The notes beneath the pieces are model-generated. The model made no database searches. It saw only the letters and a program-made list of their open reading frames with translations, and was not told the DNA's origin. From Argonema antarcticum A004/B2 (GTDB taxonomy: Bacteria; Cyanobacteriota; Cyanobacteriia; Cyanobacteriales; Aerosakkonemataceae), in contig NZ_JAIQZN010000009.1 of assembly GCF_023333585.1 (NCBI RefSeq), forward strand, positions 1 through 64,000: DNA of 64,000 nucleotides. The letters run 5' to 3'. Below, piece after piece: positions 43,806-53,164 of this stretch (its first letter is position 1; every line of letters starts with the position of its first letter). Made by a program: the position numbers and the translations under genes.

Positions 43806-44291
43806 ATGGCATCTACTGAGCAGTTTACCCAAGCGGCAAATGAATGGGACTTAGAAACCCTCTACGCAGACCTCGCATCTGCCAAGGGAAAGCGTCTGAC
43901 ACCAGTGGAGAAGCTGCACCTGCGGGCATTGCTTTCTGGCTACAGTCCTACTGAATTAGCTGAAAAGCTGAATAAGAGCGTCAAGGGAGTTGGAGTAGAT
44001 CTTTGTAACACTCTGTATCAGTATGTTAAAAACCTTGTAGGTAAAAGCGATGAAAAGATAGAAAACTGGAGAAATATCTACGAATGGCTTGAGGAAGCGG
44101 GATATAAAACTCAATTAGCTGCTGAATGCGAATCAAGTGATTGTTTAGCAGGAAAATTCTTAGTAAAAAAAGCTAATATAACTGTTGATAAAAATCAAAT
44201 AATAGTTGACCTTCATGTCCGAATAGTAGCTGTATCACCTTTAGAAACTCCAACAACAACAGAAGAAATAGATACTAACGGTAAGGTTTGA
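43806..44291 (+). CDS. Protein with N-terminal HTH domain of the NB-ARC/WD40-associated type
   Basis: A 161-residue protein. The N-terminus (LTPVEKLHLRALLSGYSPTE then LAEKLNKSVKGVGVDLCNTL YQYVKNL) is a helix-turn-helix module that in cyanobacteria usually heads NB-ARC, WD40 or CHAT proteins. Here it is followed only by an approximately 75-residue beta-containing domain with CESSDCLAGKFLV and VDLHVRIVAV. It may be an adaptor. It is divergent from the glycine-rich membrane pair, 223 bases away. Confidence 0.7.
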   Translation: MASTEQFTQAANEWDLETLYADLASAKGKRLTPVEKLHLRALLSGYSPTELAEKLNKSVKGVGVDLCNTLYQYVKNLVGKSDEKIENWRNIYEWLEEAGYKTQLAAECESSDCLAGKFLVKKANITVDKNQIIVDLHVRIVAVSPLETPTTTEEIDTNGKV

Positions 44292-44334
44292 TGTATAAAA
44301 AATGCAATTAATGTAATTCCAAATAGAATAAAAT

Positions 44335-44715
44335 TCACATATCCACATCGCGAATTTTAGTTAGTGCGAGGTGAATAATCTGGTCTTGATATTCGCCCTC
44401 AAAAGAACCTTCGGCAATCACAATTAACTCATCAATATTTTGACCTATACTTAAATTGGAATTGAGAATAAAAATACCTGGAACGTGATGATCTTGGGAG
44501 ATATGATCCGCCAAGTGTACAGGCATGGATTTACGGTTATTTGTCACTAAAATAAAGTTATACTCTTCACACTACAGCATAATTTCTGGGTCTAATGTGC
44601 CTTTGGCAGGAGTCTGAATTTCCCCTACTGCCCGAATTGGTAAATCTGATTTCCGTCGCCGCAACTGAGTCGGATAAATCGGATCGACGTTTTCATCCAT
44701 TAGATATTTGAGCAT
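44335..44715 (-). pseudogene. DUF5615 PIN-like toxin gene, killed by TAG
   Basis: Reads MLKYLMDENVDPIYPTQLRRR (PIN-like start) to ...LDPEIML, then an in-frame TAG at 44574-44572. The same frame continues CEEYNFILVTNNRKSMPVHL to IRDVDM. The family has WCEE at this point, so a single TGG to TAG change inactivates an otherwise intact gene. It overlaps the DUF433 antitoxin gene (ending 44693) by 23 bases. The part after the stop also has a possible start of its own, but would lack the catalytic N-terminus. Confidence 0.8.
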
Positions 44716-45046
44716 TATTTGCCTTTTTCATTGCTTCGCGTTCGTCTCTGAGTTTCTGTAATCGCGCAACTGCTGGGTGAGGGTTCAATGCTTGAACTTT
44801 GCGTTGCTGGTGTCCCCACTCTAGCCAGTCAACGATATACTTGCCAACTGCTTCTTTGTTTTGTAAGTAATAAAGAATTGTGGCATAGACTTGATCTAGA
44901 GTAAGAGAAGTGTATATTTGAGCGATTTGTTCGGGAGTGCGGGCCCGATAGATATATTCATATAAAATAGTTTCAATACCTATCCGCGAACCTTTTAGCC
45001 GAATATCATCAGGTGCAAGGAAGTTGAAATACTCTTCTAATTGCAT
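44693..45046 (-). CDS. DUF433 antitoxin
   Basis: A 117-residue DUF433 protein: EYFNFLAPDDIRLKGSRIGIETILYEY, then RTPEQIAQIYTSLTLDQVYATILYYL, the DUF433 helix-turn-helix core. A helical tail follows (EWGHQQRKVQALNPHP...KLRDEREAMKK). DUF433 proteins are paired with DUF5615 PIN-like toxins, which is what follows. The antitoxin looks intact, though its toxin is broken. Confidence 0.87.
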   Translation of the reverse strand: MQLEEYFNFLAPDDIRLKGSRIGIETILYEYIYRARTPEQIAQIYTSLTLDQVYATILYYLQNKEAVGKYIVDWLEWGHQQRKVQALNPHPAVARLQKLRDEREAMKKANNAQISNG

Positions 45047-45181
45047 AGTTTAATCCTCCTGGGGCATAATTGTGTTTACACTCAGCACTCAGCACTCAGC
45101 ACTTTGCGATAATACTGAGGACTGAGTTAATTAAAACTCAGTCCTCAGCAATCATACGTCAATCATAACTTTGGCTAACAG

Positions 45182-46813
45182 CTATTTCCTAGCAGGTTGA
45201 GCGGGTGGCGCTTTTGGCTTTGTATTCTCCACACTAATGCCAAGTACCCACACAGTTACCAGCACAACGCCGAGTACTTGGAGAAGTACCAACTTTTCAT
45301 TAATGATAAAGAAAGCCATGATTACTGTTAGAGCAGGGCCACTCGCTCCCACAACCGAAGCAAGGGCAGGGCCGATCATAGGCACGCCAAAGTTATTGAG
45401 TAGATAACCGAAGAGGGTAGTCACAGTCAAAACTAACGCTCCCACCCAGAGCCCTGGCCACATCGTCGGTTTAACTGTAAATCCGAGCCCCGGCACTGCC
45501 GAGCCTACTAGGAGAACTAAGCCGGAAAAGAACAAGATTGTGGTAAAGTTCACCACACTAAAAGGAATGGGATGAAGCTTACTAACTTTGATCAGAATTA
45601 CGTAGACGGCAAAAGCTATTCCCGATGCTATTGCTGTTATTGCTCCGAGCGTATAATTGCCTTTAGCGCCAGTAGTCAAGCTAGGAATGGTCAAAAAGCC
45701 ACCTATATAGATCGATATCGTTGCCAAGATGAGCAGAAAGGTGGGTTTATCCCGAAAAATTAGCCAAGCTAACAGAATGGTAACCGTGGGATAAATAAAG
45801 AAAATCGTTGTGGCAACACCTGTGGGAATGTTTCCCAGCGCAATGTAAATGAAAAATTGAGATAGGAACAGAAAGAAGCCACTTCCAACTACACTGAAAA
45901 GCCGACCGCGCTGATCTGGATTGCCAAGTTGTCTGATATCGCGGTATGTATTTGGATAACGCCACGGGGCTATGATAAAAGCCATCAGCGGTGCCACAAT
46001 TATCATCCGCATCGCCAAAATCAATAGGGAGTTTCCAGGACTGGGAGTAATAAATCCTCCTAGTTTGATCATTCCCAAAATTGACTGCTCCTTCAAAATC
46101 ACCCTGGTCACCACGTTTTGGAATGAGAGGGTGAGAGAAGAAAGCAAAATTAGCAACAACCCAGTTTTAAAGTTTGTTTGCTGGGGGGTTGGTGGAACGC
46201 TGGGGACTGGCGAAATTTGTTGAGAGGGTTCCCGGTCATTCGGTTGTTCTGGAAGATACTGTCCCGGCCTGCTTGGCAAACTGCGTGTAGAAGGCTGAAT
46301 ATTTTGTTGCAGTTGAACCTTGATGCGACTGACTAACGCCTCTAAAATCGCTTCTCCTTGCTGTTCGAGAGTTTGCATCCGGCCCAGCTGCTGGGATAGG
46401 GCGCTTTGATAGCTGCTGATATCCTGTTGGAGGGTTTTTAAGGTTGTACTGAGTGTGGCATCGAGGGATAAGAGTAAGCTGTTGGCGTTATCGTAGCTAG
46501 GAGGCTGGTCAGCGCCAGCACCTGACGGGTCGAATTGCTGCCGCAATTGCTCTTGCAGGTGGGTAGCCAGTACCTGGGCTAGTTGCTGTGCCCATTGTTG
46601 CTGTTGCTCTATCTGTTCTTGAGATTGCACTTGGCGATATTGCGATCGCAGCTCTTCGATCTCGCCAGACAGGCGGGATTTCTGGGATTGTAGCTGCGTG
46701 ACCTCTTGATTCAACTGCGCGAGCAGATTTTGCTGTAGACTTTGCAGTCCCTCGGTCAAGAGGTTCAGCGTATCTTGTGCTGTTTGTGGATTATTTCCAC
46801 CCTGAGTTTCCAT
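45182..46813 (-). CDS. EamA-type (DMT) transporter with N-terminal coiled coil
   Basis: About 543 residues. The first about 190 residues are soluble, Gln-rich and coiled-coil (LTEGLQSLQQNLLAQLNQEV, QIEQQQQWAQQLAQVLATHL). The rest is a ten-helix drug/metabolite transporter (NFKTGLLLILLSSLTLSFQN, PTGVATTIFFIYPTVTILLAW, VGASGPALTVIMAFFIINEKL). A long cytoplasmic coiled coil on a DMT carrier is unusual. The frame starts at 46834, but GGAG lies 6 bases before the ATG at 46813. The 430-base gap upstream contains nothing I recognise. Confidence 0.82.
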   Translation of the reverse strand: METQGGNNPQTAQDTLNLLTEGLQSLQQNLLAQLNQEVTQLQSQKSRLSGEIEELRSQYRQVQSQEQIEQQQQWAQQLAQVLATHLQEQLRQQFDPSGAGADQPPSYDNANSLLLSLDATLSTTLKTLQQDISSYQSALSQQLGRMQTLEQQGEAILEALVSRIKVQLQQNIQPSTRSLPSRPGQYLPEQPNDREPSQQISPVPSVPPTPQQTNFKTGLLLILLSSLTLSFQNVVTRVILKEQSILGMIKLGGFITPSPGNSLLILAMRMIIVAPLMAFIIAPWRYPNTYRDIRQLGNPDQRGRLFSVVGSGFFLFLSQFFIYIALGNIPTGVATTIFFIYPTVTILLAWLIFRDKPTFLLILATISIYIGGFLTIPSLTTGAKGNYTLGAITAIASGIAFAVYVILIKVSKLHPIPFSVVNFTTILFFSGLVLLVGSAVPGLGFTVKPTMWPGLWVGALVLTVTTLFGYLLNNFGVPMIGPALASVVGASGPALTVIMAFFIINEKLVLLQVLGVVLVTVWVLGISVENTKPKAPPAQPARK

Positions 46814-47242
46814 GTCGTTCTCCGGTTGCCCCATTAGCGTCTAACCTCTAGTCAGTTGGCTATAAAAAACGTGGATCGCTAGTTGCTTTGTTATTGGTAT
46901 TCCTAAGTATTTTGTCAAATGCAGCCGCAAATTGTAATCAAATAGTCTCAAAAATTGTATTTTAAAATATTATGAATTTTTACGAACTTTAGGTTAAGTT
47001 TTCTGAATAATGGTTTTGTAAGCTGCTCTGTTCCGGCTTACAGGCAAAACAGGAAGCTAGATTTTCTGATAGTTATGGATTCAGAATTTTCTGATTAAGT
47101 TGTTTGGACTTCGAGGTCGATCGAGATTGCTTTCACCTCAAGAACACTTTAATTAGAAGGGATTTTCCCAGTACAGGCTGGCGCTTTAGAGGTAGAGTAC
47201 ATCCCAATGGCGGGAATTGCAAGGTGGATTTGCCCCTCTGGG

Positions 47243-48520
47243 TCAATATAACTGAAGGAGAACCAAACGAGCAACAAGAAAGATGATAGCGCCTAGAGTG
47301 GCGGTAATGGGAATGGTGATGACCCATGCCCCGGCAATGCTTTGTAGTGTGCTAAAACGTATAGACCGCCAACTTTGCACTAAACCGATGCCAATAACGC
47401 CGCCGACGAGGGCGTGAGATGTGGAGATGGGCAAACCCAGTCTGGAAGCGACTAAGACGGTGGTGGCGGTTGCCAGTTCGGCGCAAAAACCGCCGCTGGG
47501 TTGGAGGGGTATGATGTTTTCTCCGACTGTGGCGATGACGTTTTTGCCCAAAACGGCTAATCCGGCGACAATTCCCAAACCACCAACTACTAGAATCCAG
47601 AGGGGTACGCTGAAGTCTGCTAAGGGAACCGAACCTGTGCGGCGGATGTAGGCGATCGCAGCTAAAGGAGCGATCGCATTTCCGACATCGTTGGAACCGT
47701 GAGCAAAGGCGACAAAGCAGGCGCTGAGAACTTGAAATCTTCCTAGTTGACGTTCGATCGGATTTTGGATTTTCGATTCTCCCCCACTCCCCCACTCCCC
47801 CGCTCCCCTGCTCTCTAACTGTCGCCAACTAACCAAGGAGAGGCTAACGGCTGCTAGAGCACCAATTGCCAGGGGGATATCATGAGCGGGGAGAGTCAGT
47901 CCCCAGCGGTTTGTGAGAAACACCTGCAATGGTTGAGTTAGGCTCGGTAGGACAATGACGCCAAACACACTCAACAAAGCTGCACTCAACCAGGGTATCC
48001 ATTCGCGCAGTTGTTGTAGGGGATTGGGCCGATCGAGAATGAAACGCTTGACAATTGTGTAAAAAGATGATGCTACGATACCGCTGATAACGGGGGTCAA
48101 TACCCAAGCGATCGTAATTGTGCCAATTGATGACCAGTCTACAGAATCGATCCCAGCAGCGACCCAACTGAAACCTGCGATCGCACCTACTACAGCATGA
48201 GAAGAGGAAACTGGCAAGCCCAAACTGGTAGCAATTTGCAACCATAAACCGCAGGATATCAGTACAGATACCATTCCGATTAGTAAAGTCTGTGGCGTTG
48301 AAGCGAATATAGCTGGGTTGACAATTTCCGTTGCTAGAGTTTCGGAAACGGCACCGCCAAATAGTACAGCACCCGTGAATTCTAAGATCCCGGCAATTAT
48401 GATTGCTTGCCGCAGGGTGACTGCTTTGGAGCCTACGGAGGTTCCCATCGAGTTAGCGACATCGTTTGCGCCTAAGTTCCAGGCGAGGTAGAAGGCGAGT
48501 AGGGCGACCAAAATTATCAT
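47243..48520 (-). CDS. Inorganic phosphate transporter, PiT family
   Basis: A 425-residue permease with the two inverted PiT signatures NLGANDVANSMGTSVGSKAV (N-terminal) and AHGSNDVGNAIAPLAAIAYI (C-terminal half), and ten or more helices. It imports phosphate with H+ or Na+. The central loop (about residues 235-260, GAGEWGSGGESKIQNP) is encoded by CTCCCCCACTCCCCC and ATTTTGGATTTTCG repeats. This looks like an in-frame repeat insertion in a region that tolerates length change. No PHO box is clear upstream. Confidence 0.9.
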   Translation of the reverse strand: MIILVALLAFYLAWNLGANDVANSMGTSVGSKAVTLRQAIIIAGILEFTGAVLFGGAVSETLATEIVNPAIFASTPQTLLIGMVSVLISCGLWLQIATSLGLPVSSSHAVVGAIAGFSWVAAGIDSVDWSSIGTITIAWVLTPVISGIVASSFYTIVKRFILDRPNPLQQLREWIPWLSAALLSVFGVIVLPSLTQPLQVFLTNRWGLTLPAHDIPLAIGALAAVSLSLVSWRQLESRGAGEWGSGGESKIQNPIERQLGRFQVLSACFVAFAHGSNDVGNAIAPLAAIAYIRRTGSVPLADFSVPLWILVVGGLGIVAGLAVLGKNVIATVGENIIPLQPSGGFCAELATATTVLVASRLGLPISTSHALVGGVIGIGLVQSWRSIRFSTLQSIAGAWVITIPITATLGAIIFLVARLVLLQLY

Positions 48521-48709
48521 GTCGTCTGTATTGATGGTGACATGGTTAGTTTATCTGGTGAGGGATGTGGGGGTGTTCTAGCTGAGGAGGGAATCAGATT
48601 TTGAACCACAGATTAACGTTTGGTGAGTATCCTAAAAGCGATCGCATTCTCTCTGTGCCACTAAAATGAAGTTCGATATGCCTCCGGCACGCTTCCCAAA
48701 CGCACCTTC

Positions 48710-49486
48710 TCAAACCTCATCTGGATCGATATTCAAGTCCCGCAATTTTGCTGCTAATCTTTCAGCGCGTTGTTCCGCTTCCATCGCTCTAACTATAGCA
48801 GCGTTAGCTTCCTCACTGGGAACTGGAATCAATTCTCCTTCTAGAGTGAACCAACGTAACCACAAACGGTTAATTCCCTCATACTCACCTTGCCATAAAG
48901 CTAAACTCAATCCCAGTTCTTCAATGAGCAAACGTCCATCAGTTAGGGATGCTCTTTCGTATTGACTACCCACTAGGTGAAATGCCTGAATTTCATTCGT
49001 ATAGCGACTGAAAACAATATAGTAAGGAACGCGCAGAATTCGCTCGTAAACTTGCCACTTTGTGGGTGGATTCCCTCTTTGTCGTACTGTCCTACCTAAA
49101 TCTTCATCTTCCGTACCTGGGGATAATAATTCAACTACTACAAAGGGACTAACTTCCTCTTGCCAGATGACATAGCTTAAACGCAAGTCGTAACCGTCGT
49201 AAAGTCGAGAAACTCCGACTACAGCAAACCAATCTGGGCGTTTGTACCAATTGAGATGACGGTTATCGTAATAAAGATTGATGTCAGCACCGATGAACAC
49301 CTCCGCTGGGCTATAGTTAGAAGGTTTGAAGGTGGATCGCAATAGCGATGGTTGATGTAGGTGATATTCGTCAGGCAAACCGGGTTCCTCTGGATCTTCG
49401 CTAGGAAGATCGTACATTGTTGGCAAGGTTTGTCGAGGCGAAAGGGGGGGATCTGTTTGGGAAATGTGGTGAGGAAAGCTTGTCAC
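48710..49486 (-). CDS. Uma2-family (DUF820) putative endonuclease
   Basis: About 258 residues of the Uma2 family: FKPSNYSPAEVFIGADINLYY, KRPDWFAVVGV, SPFVVVELLSPGTEDEDLG and WQVYERILRVPYYIVFSRY. The pattern includes the PD-(D/E)XK-type Asp and Glu. The C-terminal coiled coil (AAIVRAMEAEQRAERLAAKL) is common in this family. The GTG at 49486 has TGGAGA upstream and starts TSFPHHISQTDPP; the longer frame to 49519 is less likely. Function is not established for most members. Confidence 0.87.
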   Translation of the reverse strand: MTSFPHHISQTDPPLSPRQTLPTMYDLPSEDPEEPGLPDEYHLHQPSLLRSTFKPSNYSPAEVFIGADINLYYDNRHLNWYKRPDWFAVVGVSRLYDGYDLRLSYVIWQEEVSPFVVVELLSPGTEDEDLGRTVRQRGNPPTKWQVYERILRVPYYIVFSRYTNEIQAFHLVGSQYERASLTDGRLLIEELGLSLALWQGEYEGINRLWLRWFTLEGELIPVPSEEANAAIVRAMEAEQRAERLAAKLRDLNIDPDEV

Positions 49487-49526
49487 GATCGATCTCCAGA
49501 ACGGATTAATTATTAGCATAATCGAT

Positions 49527-49548
49527 AAAGCCCGCCTACGCGGGCTTT
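49527..49548. terminator. GC-rich hairpin terminator
   Basis: AAAGCCCGC-CTAC-GCGGGCTTT is a perfect 9-bp stem with a 4-base loop, 37 bases past the deoxyhypusine synthase-like gene. The T tract is short on both strands. It probably ends transcription of that minus-strand gene before the Uma2 gene. Confidence 0.6.
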
Positions 49549-49584
49549 GTTTGTATAGCCGCGACTTTAGTCGTCAGTCAGCTA

Positions 49585-50775
49585 CTAATTTTTCGGAATC
49601 AACCTACCAGTGGGTGAAGTTGCTACAGGTTCTTCAGCAGCAATTTCTGCCACCGCAGCAGGAATTTCTTCGAGTGACTTAGTTTTAGCTTTATTGAAAT
49701 CGGTGATGAGTTTTTCCATCATTTCTCCCCGCCGATCGTACAATCGTTTCAGTTGCCGAGGTTCGCACTGGTCGATCGTGTATGCAGTTATGATGGGTAC
49801 AGCGATCGTACTATCTGTGTAACAAACGATCGTGCTGGGTAACTCTTCTGGATCGATTTTGCCCCAACTTACCGCTTCGCTAGGCGTTGCACCAGATAAA
49901 CCACCCGTATCGGGACGTGCATCGGTAACTTGCACAAAGTAATCGTGTCCCCGTTCTTCTAATCCCAATACTTCGTGCAGTTGTGGTTGTGTTTGCAATA
50001 GGAAGTTTTTCGGACTACCGCCGCCAATAATTACTGCTGCACTTTTGCCTTCTGCACCAGATATACCAGATTCACGGGCACAGTATGCGATCGCAGCTGT
50101 CTCGTTGACATCCAACGCTGGATCTAATACTAACTGAGAACCTTCCAATGCGATCGCTGCTACGTTCATCCCGATCGAACTATCCCCAGGCGAAGAAGTA
50201 TAGATGGGAACACCACACTCGTAAGCTGTGGCTAGCAGGGACGAATGCTTAATTCCCAGTTGCTTTTCCACTTCCCAGACATACTTACCCAGCAGATAGT
50301 GAAACTCTGCCGTACCCATTCGCTTCTGGAACTCTTCTGCTTGCAGAATCTTGCGGATAAACGCATCGGTTTCCAGCAGCACATCATACCCAAAGGTAAT
50401 ATCGTAGATGCGAATAGTACCTTCCTCACGCAGCTTCACATCATCGACAAACGGACTGTTGGAATAGAGATCGAAACCCAAACCGAAGTGCATATCGTGG
50501 TAAAGATTTGCACCCGTACTGATCATCCAGTCAATAAAGCCGTTGCGGATTAGCGGCGCGAAAGCAGCAACCCCCATCCCAGCAGGTGTCATCGCACCGG
50601 AAAGGCTGACTCCCACCGTCACGCCTTCCTGGAATACCTCGCGACTCAGGAGGTGGCAGATTTCCCGCAGCCGAGCAGAGTTATATGCGGTAAAATAATT
50701 ATCGACCAAATCTACCACGCCAATTTCCTTCGGCATTGGGGCAGGTGCGATTTTACGACCGGACTTTTTTGACAT
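49585..50775 (-). CDS. Deoxyhypusine synthase-family enzyme
   Basis: A 396-residue NAD-dependent enzyme of the deoxyhypusine/homospermidine synthase family. NAD-site pieces are [37 protein letters not shown] and [21 protein letters not shown], and the catalytic-Lys loop is [18 protein letters not shown] near residue 303. Bacteria have no eIF5A, so the cyanobacterial form is thought to act in polyamine metabolism. It is a single gene with its own terminator. Confidence 0.9.
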   Translation of the reverse strand: MSKKSGRKIAPAPMPKEIGVVDLVDNYFTAYNSARLREICHLLSREVFQEGVTVGVSLSGAMTPAGMGVAAFAPLIRNGFIDWMISTGANLYHDMHFGLGFDLYSNSPFVDDVKLREEGTIRIYDITFGYDVLLETDAFIRKILQAEEFQKRMGTAEFHYLLGKYVWEVEKQLGIKHSSLLATAYECGVPIYTSSPGDSSIGMNVAAIALEGSQLVLDPALDVNETAAIAYCARESGISGAEGKSAAVIIGGGSPKNFLLQTQPQLHEVLGLEERGHDYFVQVTDARPDTGGLSGATPSEAVSWGKIDPEELPSTIVCYTDSTIAVPIITAYTIDQCEPRQLKRLYDRRGEMMEKLITDFNKAKTKSLEEIPAAVAEIAAEEPVATSPTGRLIPKN

Positions 50776-50870
50776 TTTTGCACTCCTAAAAAATGAGCAG
50801 TAAACGTGCCGAATCTTATGTTACCTAATACTGCTCGGTAATCGCTTAATTTTCAACCATGTAGGTTTTA

Positions 50871-50908
50871 CATTTGTAGGGGCAATTCATGAATTGCCCC
50901 TACAAATG
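50871..50908. repeat. 38-bp perfect palindrome (GTAGGGGCAATTC type)
   Basis: CATTTGTAGGGGCAATTCA followed by its exact complement. This repeat class is common in cyanobacterial intergenic DNA. It is followed at 50920-50960 by CCACAGATGACCACAGATAA-type tandem units, another dispersed repeat. Confidence 0.8.
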
Positions 50909-51028
50909 TAGATATTTTTAACCACAGATGACCACAGATAAACACAGATGAACACAGATATTTTGAGGATTATGGTAATGCTTACCACCCAATTAGTGGA
51001 ATTTTGCGATAGACTCTAAGCGTTACCT

Positions 51029-51544
51029 TTAACTAATTTCTTTCATGACTCGCAGGTAACAATCGTATGCGCTTTTGCTAAAGCAAACCAAGATTACCTG
51101 TTCAACAGAAGTGTTTCTTTCCAGAAAACTACTGATTTCGGTAACAGCGATTTTGGCGGCTCGTTCTAGCGGGAACGCATACACGCCTGTGCTGATAGCA
51201 GGAAAAGCGATCGCGCGAATGTTGTGTTGCTCTGCTAGCTCCAGACATCGACGATAACAACCAGCTAACAACTCATCTTCGCCATAACTGCCACCCTCCC
51301 AGACTGGGCCAACCGTATGGATTACCCATTTAGCTGGGAGTTTGTAGCCCTTAGTAATTTTAGCATCACCTGTCTCGCAACCATTCAGTTTTTTACATTC
51401 TTCCCAAAGACCCTCACCAGCCGCACGGTGAATAGCTCCGCATACTCCACTACCAGGCATCAGAGCTTCATTTGCAGCGTTGACGATCGCATCCACTTGT
51501 TGTTTGGTAATATCTCCTTCGATAACCGCTACTTTGTTAAGTAC
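51029..51544 (-). CDS. Macrodomain (ADP-ribose-binding) protein
   Basis: About 171 residues forming one macrodomain: IEGDITKQQVDAIVNAANEAL, MPGSGVCGAIHRAAG, GDAKITKGYKLPAKWVIHTVG and IAFPAISTGVYAFPLERAAK. The NAANxxL, GGGVxxAI-like and STGxxxxP motifs are intact for ADP-ribose binding, and probably for removal of ADP-ribose or O-acetyl groups. The frame extends to 51589, but its first 15 codons overlap a TGACAAATGACCAATGACA repeat. The ATG at 51544 is the more likely start. Confidence 0.92.
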   Translation of the reverse strand, partial: VLNKVAVIEGDITKQQVDAIVNAANEALMPGSGVCGAIHRAAGEGLWEECKKLNGCETGDAKITKGYKLPAKWVIHTVGPVWEGGSYGEDELLAGCYRRCLELAEQHNIRAIAFPAISTGVYAFPLERAAKIAVTEISSFLERNTSVEQVILVCFSKSAYDCYLRVMKEIS

Positions 51545-51641
51545 CATTTGAGGTTTTCCCACTTCTGGATTGTAATTGTCATTGGTCATTTGTCAAAAGT
51601 TAGTTGTTATTTGTTCTTTCTTCAAACCCAATGAACGATGA

Positions 51642-52451
51642 CTAATGACTTATCGCATTATTAAACTCAAGCCAAACAGACTGATAAAAACTGCTGAAGG
51701 TATAACCGCCTGCCCGAAAAACTTTGCCGTGGTCAAACCAAACCAATAATAGAGTAGCACTGAAAAACAGGCGGTGCAATAACTCTAGACAGACTAATTG
51801 CCAGTTCGATCGCTGTTGACGAATTTTCGTCAACTGTTCGGATTGAAAACAAACGTGCTGAGTTTCATCCCGGAGAATTTGCTGGCAAAGGTGATTTAAG
51901 ATGGGCGATCGCGTTGCATCTCCCAGTGCCTTATAATAAACTAAAGCCATCAATTCCGCTGTTAACAGGACTACAATCGCTAATTCCAGGTTTGCCAATT
52001 TTCGGAGCTTGCGGAATATTGTATCTGTCCAATGACGCCGTGCTAAAGGAATTTCCTGCTGTTTCATAAACCGCGCCAAATCTGCGGCGTGTCGTTGCTC
52101 CTCAGCAATAAAAAGCTTTAAAGCTTCCACATAAACAGTATCTCCAGATACAGCAGCATAGACACGAGCTGCCTTCAATAAATTTGTACCTTCGGAACTT
52201 TCGCCCAATTGAAAACTGCGGATAGAATTGGAGATAGTTGTTTTTTCTGTGTCGCTGAGGCGGTAGGAAGATTCCCAGGGAATGGGTAGGAGGTTTTCCC
52301 GGTTGAAACGAAAGTGTTCTAACCATTCTACGGAGGTTTTAGTGTCCTCCCGCCAGCGTGTCCCTGGGATATCTCCGCGTTTGGTACTATCAAGCGATCG
52401 ATCGCTACCTGAGTTCTGTCCTTTGCGCCCAAATGTCTTAGGGGTCATCAT
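51642..52451 (-). CDS. Ferritin-like diiron protein
   Basis: A 269-residue protein with a four-helix ferritin-like core. Iron-binding patterns are EALKLFIAEEQRHAADL (E then ExxH), LANLELAIVVLLTAELMALV (E) and QQILRDETQHVCFQ (ExxH). An N-terminal basic extension (first 50 residues) is not part of the fold. The spacing is closer to diiron oxidases than to ferritin cages. The function is unknown. A second ATG at 52448 is also possible. Confidence 0.75.
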   Translation of the reverse strand: MMTPKTFGRKGQNSGSDRSLDSTKRGDIPGTRWREDTKTSVEWLEHFRFNRENLLPIPWESSYRLSDTEKTTISNSIRSFQLGESSEGTNLLKAARVYAAVSGDTVYVEALKLFIAEEQRHAADLARFMKQQEIPLARRHWTDTIFRKLRKLANLELAIVVLLTAELMALVYYKALGDATRSPILNHLCQQILRDETQHVCFQSEQLTKIRQQRSNWQLVCLELLHRLFFSATLLLVWFDHGKVFRAGGYTFSSFYQSVWLEFNNAISH

Positions 52452-52619
52452 GGGGTTGATCGTCTCCTGTTTTGGCAGTTGTGTATTACTACGTACTGCA
52501 AATCAGGCTTTCCAGATCCATTTGTAGATAGGCATCTGTGTTCATCTGTGGTTAAAAATCTCTTTAACTCACATCATTTCTGTTAAAATGATTACCTCTC
52601 GACGCAAGCAATTTTTAGT

Positions 52620-52837
52620 TATAGCAACCGCTCTCGTCGGTTACGACGTTCTTAATTCCACCAAACCGTTCGGCTGAGACGTTCGGCTCGCGCTCAGTCG
52701 AGCCGCGCTCACGGCGAAGCCCTTGATTCTAGACCCTTTTTCCCTCTTCCCTCTTCCCTCTAGCCCCTAACCCCTGTTTTCTTTTGACTTTTGAATGAGT
52801 GACTTTTGACTTTTCTAGCCCCTAGCCCCTAGCTATA
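52620..52837. repeat. Composite TATAGC repeat, inverted, with nested GC-rich repeat
   Basis: Starts TATAGCAACCGCTCTCGTCG, carries a CCGTTCGGCTGAG repeat at 52666-52722 and CCCTCTTCCCTCTTCCC, has GACTTTTGAATGAGTGACTT, and ends CCTAGCTATA just before the ATG of the gene at 52837. The 385-base gap 52452-52836 holds only this and a CATCTGTGTTCATCTGTGG repeat at about 52533-52555. Confidence 0.7.
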
Positions 52838-53136
52838 TGCCCAAGAAACCTGACTTGTGCAACATCGGTAACGATCGATCGATTCAGCGACAGCCTGAAG
52901 AAAAATGCCACAGTTTTCAGGAAATTTTGCGGCGGCTACACGCTGAAGGTATTTACATTCATTCTGAGCAATTAGCCGAATTTTTACTAGCGCATGGACT
53001 ACCTGTAGACTTGCACTATGTGCCAGATCGTTTAAAGGAAAAAGCTACTTATGTGAATAAAAATTACCAGGGTGATATGGTTCTTGTGGGTGAAGAGCAA
53101 GATGAGCAGTCTTGGGATTTTAGGGATCTGTGGTGA
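52837..53136 (+). CDS. Small cyanobacterial hypothetical protein
   Basis: A 99-residue protein. The central part (FQEILRRLHAEGIYIHSEQLAEFLLAHGLPVDLHYVPDRLKEKA) is helical and well-formed, with a short acidic end (GEEQDEQSWDFRDLW). The start codon directly abuts the end of a composite repeat, so the 5' region has been replaced. It precedes cobO by 28 bases and is probably co-transcribed. I do not recognise a function. Confidence 0.65.
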   Translation: MPKKPDLCNIGNDRSIQRQPEEKCHSFQEILRRLHAEGIYIHSEQLAEFLLAHGLPVDLHYVPDRLKEKATYVNKNYQGDMVLVGEEQDEQSWDFRDLW

Positions 53137-53164
53137 GATAATCTATTTTATTTAGACAAAATTG

